From UBA6544 sp049601975 (GTDB lineage Bacteria; Pseudomonadota; Alphaproteobacteria; UBA8366): DNA of 9,319 bases. The translations under genes were made by a program, and so were the position numbers. The DNA is taken from positions 1-9,319 of the forward strand of contig JBMYRC010000154.1 of assembly GCA_049601975.1 (NCBI GenBank), given 5' to 3'. This document shows, piece by piece, positions 6,868-9,319 of the stretch. Below the pieces are notes generated by a model. That model worked only from the letters and a program-made list of their open reading frames with translations, made no database searches and was not told where the DNA came from. Positions within the stretch are counted from its first letter, which is position 1, and each line of letters begins with the position of its first letter.

Positions 6868-6906
6868 CCCCCTCAATCTAGCTCTCTCCCCTTGAGGGAG
6901 AGGGAG
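6868..6906. repeat. GC-rich palindromic intergenic repeat, copy 1 (possible terminator)
   Basis: CTCTCCC (6884-6890) and GGGAGAG (6896-6902) form a perfect seven-base stem with loop CTTGA, starting 17 bases after the small-subunit stop. A leader CCCCCTCAATCTAGC precedes it. The layout (CCCTC...CTA... then a CTCTCCC/GGGAGAG stem) matches a dispersed palindromic element common between proteobacterial genes. A related copy ends the window at 9281-9319. With no T-run after it, rho-independent termination is only possible, not shown. The remaining bases up to 6981 hold a TTGATA hexamer (6941-6946) but no convincing -10 partner. Confidence 0.6.
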
Positions 6907-6981
6907 GGTCTCGTCGCTTCTTCGCACCGCTATACCTCTTTTGATAAAGCTTAAGAGACTGTTGTCGAAGGGGGAGGTTGT

Positions 6982-8067
6982 ATGTCCAATCGCAAGAATG
7001 TCGTTGTCATACCGGGCGACGATGCTGCGCCGGAGGCCGTTTATCCGACTGTTGAGTTTCTGAAGACGCTGGGCCTGGAGATCGATTTTGTGTTTCCGCC
7101 CAGTGGCGACGATGCCGTGAAATCTCACGGGACGGGTTTCCCGGACGAGACGCGCGTTGCCATCGACAACGCCGACGCTACGCTTTTCGGCGCGGGCAGC
7201 AATGCATCGACTGAAATCGTGCGTTACCTCCGCTGGGGCAAGGGTACCTTCGCGAACGTTCGACCGGCGCGTTGGATTCCGGGCTGCAAGAGCCCACTTG
7301 CCGAGCCCGAGGGCATTGACATGGTGATTCTACGCGAAAACCTGGAGGATTTGGCACTCGGCATCGGTGGTGATCTCGAGGAACTTTTCCCGCTAAATCT
7401 GTCGAGCGGCCGGGCCAAATCTACGCTCAATGAGCTCGCGGAAGAGTTTGGCGGTGGGAAATACGCGGTCAAGGTGATCACCGAAGGCGGGGCGGAGCGG
7501 ATCAGCCGCTACGGGTTTGAGCTTGCCCGCGAACGTAAGGCGGCCGGCAAGCGCGGGAAGCTCACTTGCGGCACCAAACACAATTTGATCCCGCAGCCGG
7601 ACGGGCTGTTCCTCGAGGTCTGTACCCGGGTCGCCGAGGAGTATCCGGATATCGAGTACGAGAACTGGCTGATCGACGATTTCGCCCGGCGTATCATCGT
7701 CGAGCCGCAGGAGATGGATGTCGTGGTCCTCCCCAGCCTCTACGGGGATATTTTCTCGGACGCGGCCGGCGGCTTGATCGGCGGCCTCGGTCTCTGCCCG
7801 AGCGGATGCTACGGTGGCGATTACGCCTATTTCGAGCCGATCCACGGAACGGCACCCGATCTCTTGGGGCAGAACATCATCAACCCCACCGCGACAATGC
7901 GGACGGCAAGCATGATGCTGCGCCATCTCGCCTATGGCGAGACGGCGGATCGCCTGGAAAATGCCATCGATGCGGTCTACCGCGATGAAGACCGATTGAC
8001 CCCGGACCAAGGCGGAACCGCGAGCACGACCGAGTTCTGCGCGGCCGTGGCGGGGCGTCTTAGCTAG
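6982..8067 (+). CDS. Isocitrate/isopropylmalate dehydrogenase-family NAD(P)-dependent oxidative decarboxylase
   Basis: The 361-residue protein belongs to the beta-decarboxylating dehydrogenases that oxidise a 2-hydroxyacid (malate-type) with metal and NAD(P). Substrate-side arginines are R84 (YLRW), R94 (NVRPAR) and R118 (ILREN). The catalytic lysine is probably K199 (GTKHN), and the metal-binding aspartates are probably D232, D256 and D260 (LIDDF, YGDIFSD). The nucleotide loop HGTAPDLLGQNIINP (289-303) has Asp293 where NADP-type isocitrate dehydrogenases carry Lys, favouring NAD+. Two signatures deviate: PGDDAAPEAV (11-20) instead of PGDGIGPEV, and RENLEDLALG (118-127) instead of RENTEGxYSG. 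Isopropylmalate, isocitrate, tartrate and other alkylmalates all remain possible substrates. GGGGAGG (6971-6977) lies four bases before the ATG. The next gene, 55 bases on, is in the same direction. Confidence 0.85.
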   Translation: MSNRKNVVVIPGDDAAPEAVYPTVEFLKTLGLEIDFVFPPSGDDAVKSHGTGFPDETRVAIDNADATLFGAGSNASTEIVRYLRWGKGTFANVRPARWIPGCKSPLAEPEGIDMVILRENLEDLALGIGGDLEELFPLNLSSGRAKSTLNELAEEFGGGKYAVKVITEGGAERISRYGFELARERKAAGKRGKLTCGTKHNLIPQPDGLFLEVCTRVAEEYPDIEYENWLIDDFARRIIVEPQEMDVVVLPSLYGDIFSDAAGGLIGGLGLCPSGCYGGDYAYFEPIHGTAPDLLGQNIINPTATMRTASMMLRHLAYGETADRLENAIDAVYRDEDRLTPDQGGTASTTEFCAAVAGRLS

Positions 8068-8089
8068 ACGTCCCAATTTCGTGCGTTAT

Positions 8090-8115
8090 CTCCTTCTTCA
8101 AATCAAATGAAGGAG
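8090..8115 (+). promoter_or_regulatory. Hairpin that would sequester the ribosome binding site of the racemase-like gene
   Basis: CTCCTTC (8090-8096) pairs perfectly with GAAGGAG (8109-8115) across a 12-base AT-rich loop. The right arm contains the whole Shine-Dalgarno AAGGAG (8110-8115), seven bases before ATG 8123. In the mRNA this would hide the ribosome binding site. The site itself is certain as a ribosome binding site; the regulatory role of the fold is inference. Confidence 0.45.
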
Positions 8116-8122
8116 TATCGCC

Positions 8123-9268
8123 ATGGGTGCGTTGTCGGGTGTGAAAGTTGTTGAGTTCGCGGGCATTGGGCCGGGGCCGTTTTGCTGCATGTTGCTGGCC
8201 GATATGGGGGCCGAGGTCATTCGAGTCGATCGGGCTATGAATGTCGGCAATGACATGTACGAGCCGAAATACAATAACCTGCTGCGCGGCCGCAAAAACT
8301 TGGCGCTGGATCTCAAACACCCGGACGGTGTCGAGGCAGCGCTAAAGCTCTGTGACAAGGCGGATATCATCATCGAAGGCTTCCGGCCGGGCGTGATGGA
8401 GCGGCTTGGGCTCGGGCCCGACGTTGTTTTCGCCCGAAACAAGAAGGTCGTCTTTGGGCGTATGACGGGCTGGGGTCAAGACGGCCCAATTGCCAAAACA
8501 CCAGGCCACGACATCAATTATATCGCACTTACCGGGGCTCTTTACGCTATCGGAACAAAAGAGAAGGGCCCGGTCCCGCCGCTCAATCTCGTCGGTGACT
8601 TCGGCGGTGGCGCTCTTTACATGGCGATGGGCGCGCTCGCTGCCTATATCGAAGCGCAGAAGTCCGGCGAAGGACAAGTGGTCGATTGTTCGATGGTCGA
8701 AGGTGCGACGTCGCTGATGTCGTCAGTTTACGGAATGCTCGCGGATGGCCGTTATGTCGAGGAACGCGAGGAAAACCGTCTCGACGGTGGTTGTCATCAT
8801 TATAACGTATACGAAACAAGTGATGGTGAGCATATCTGCATCGGCTCCAACGAGCCGCAGTTCTATGCGGAAATGCTGAAAGCCGTGGGATTGGACCAGG
8901 CGAACCTGCCGCCGCAAGCTGACCGGGATGCTTGGCCGGAAATGACGGAAAAGCTCGCGGCGATCTTCAAAACCAAGACGCGGGAAGAATGGACCGACAT
9001 CATGGAGCAGAGGGAAATCTGCTATGCGCCCGTCCTGCGCCCGAGCGAAGCCATCAAGCACCATCACAACGTGGCGCGGGACACCTTCATTGAGGTCGAC
9101 GGTTTCATGCAGCCGGGGCCGGCACCGAAGTTCTCCCGCACCGAAAGCAAAACCCCCATGGGCTGCGCCTATGCGGGCGAGCACACGGAGGAATCCTTGG
9201 CCGAATGGGGCTTCGGGGCGTCCGATATTGCGGCACTGACGAGCTCAGGGGCGGCGAAGCAGCGGTAG
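8123..9268 (+). CDS. Alpha-methylacyl-CoA racemase-like protein (CaiB/BaiF family III CoA transferase)
   Basis: The 381-residue protein is a family III CoA-transferase fold enzyme that most resembles alpha-methylacyl-CoA racemase, which interconverts (2R)- and (2S)-2-methylacyl-CoA so that branched acyl chains can enter beta-oxidation. Matching blocks are VVEFAGIGPGPF (9-20), the CoA-binding stretch RGRKNLALDLK (55-65), EGFRPGVMERLGLGP (85-99) and RMTGWGQ (113-119). The residues known as the catalytic set in Mycobacterium tuberculosis MCR are all present: H129 in GHDINYI, D159 in NLVGDFGGG and E244 in EPQFY. That set distinguishes the racemases from true CoA transferases, which use an Asp at the D159 position as covalent nucleophile without the same His pair. 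AAGGAG at 8110-8115 supports the start. It probably shares a transcript with the dehydrogenase gene 55 bases upstream. The exact acyl-CoA is unknown. Confidence 0.9.
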   Translation: MGALSGVKVVEFAGIGPGPFCCMLLADMGAEVIRVDRAMNVGNDMYEPKYNNLLRGRKNLALDLKHPDGVEAALKLCDKADIIIEGFRPGVMERLGLGPDVVFARNKKVVFGRMTGWGQDGPIAKTPGHDINYIALTGALYAIGTKEKGPVPPLNLVGDFGGGALYMAMGALAAYIEAQKSGEGQVVDCSMVEGATSLMSSVYGMLADGRYVEEREENRLDGGCHHYNVYETSDGEHICIGSNEPQFYAEMLKAVGLDQANLPPQADRDAWPEMTEKLAAIFKTKTREEWTDIMEQREICYAPVLRPSEAIKHHHNVARDTFIEVDGFMQPGPAPKFSRTESKTPMGCAYAGEHTEESLAEWGFGASDIAALTSSGAAKQR

Positions 9269-9280
9269 GGTAATCGAAAG

Positions 9281-9319
9281 CCCCCCCACCCTAACCCTCC
9301 CCCGCAAGCGGGAGAGGGG
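9281..9319. repeat. GC-rich palindromic intergenic repeat, copy 2 (runs to window end)
   Basis: After the racemase-like stop, a C-rich leader (CCCCCCCACCCTAA) is followed by an imperfect hairpin: 9295-9305 pairs with 9308-9318, with a single C/A mismatch, the inner part being CCCGC-AA-GCGGG. It has the same architecture as the element at 6868-6906 (CCCTC leader, CTA, then a CTC/GAG-rich stem). It may act as a transcript end or mRNA-stabilising structure. It may continue beyond the window. Confidence 0.65.

Noticed and set aside
6941..6969. TTGATA at 6941-6946 as the -35 box of a promoter for the dehydrogenase gene
   Set aside because: No acceptable -10 hexamer lies about 17 bases downstream, so it is not listed as a promoter.
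6820..7128. 102-codon minus-strand open frame containing LPLPQGERARL
   Set aside because: This peptide is the familiar conceptual translation of the palindromic intergenic repeat, not a protein.
1..9319. CRISPR arrays, tRNA/rRNA genes, insertion sequences, phage or defence genes
   Set aside because: I saw no regularly spaced repeats, no RNA-gene motifs and no transposase or integrase motifs. All long frames are explained by metabolic and housekeeping genes.

Overview
The window looks like chromosomal DNA from a GC-rich alphaproteobacterium. This is inferred from base composition, ATGA/TGATG-coupled genes with purine-rich ribosome binding sites, and short GC-rich palindromic repeats of the type common between genes in that class. 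No RNA gene, CRISPR array, transposase or integrase is visible. Genes fill almost the whole window, and no gene-free stretch exceeds about 120 bases.

Layout. Bases 1-210 are the C-terminal end of a trypsin-like serine protease. A doubtful small membrane ORF (224-409) follows, then a CinA-family protein (492-1679) whose C-terminal amidase domain is degenerate. Convergent to it, on the minus strand, is a TfdA-like Fe(II)/2-oxoglutarate dioxygenase (2678-1788). A region of about 115 bases with two small palindromes separates this from a plus-strand operon at 2794-6866. The operon encodes a CoxG-like SRPBCC protein followed by the FAD, molybdopterin and [2Fe-2S] subunits of a xanthine dehydrogenase/CO dehydrogenase-type molybdenum hydroxylase (order G-M-L-S). 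After a palindromic repeat come an isocitrate/isopropylmalate dehydrogenase-family enzyme (6982-8067) and an alpha-methylacyl-CoA racemase-like family III CoA enzyme (8123-9268). A second, related palindromic repeat ends the window.

How the genes may work together. The molybdenum hydroxylase subunits are translationally coupled and should form one complex. Its large subunit lacks the Cys-containing CO dehydrogenase loop and has a xanthine-dehydrogenase-like loop (GALRGFG), so it probably hydroxylates an organic substrate rather than CO. With an oxidative dioxygenase alongside, an NAD-type 2-hydroxyacid dehydrogenase and a branched acyl-CoA racemase downstream, the 1.8-9.3 kb part reads best as a catabolic cluster for an unidentified organic acid or heterocycle. 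The enzyme classes can be read from the sequence. The substrate and the idea of a single pathway are inference.
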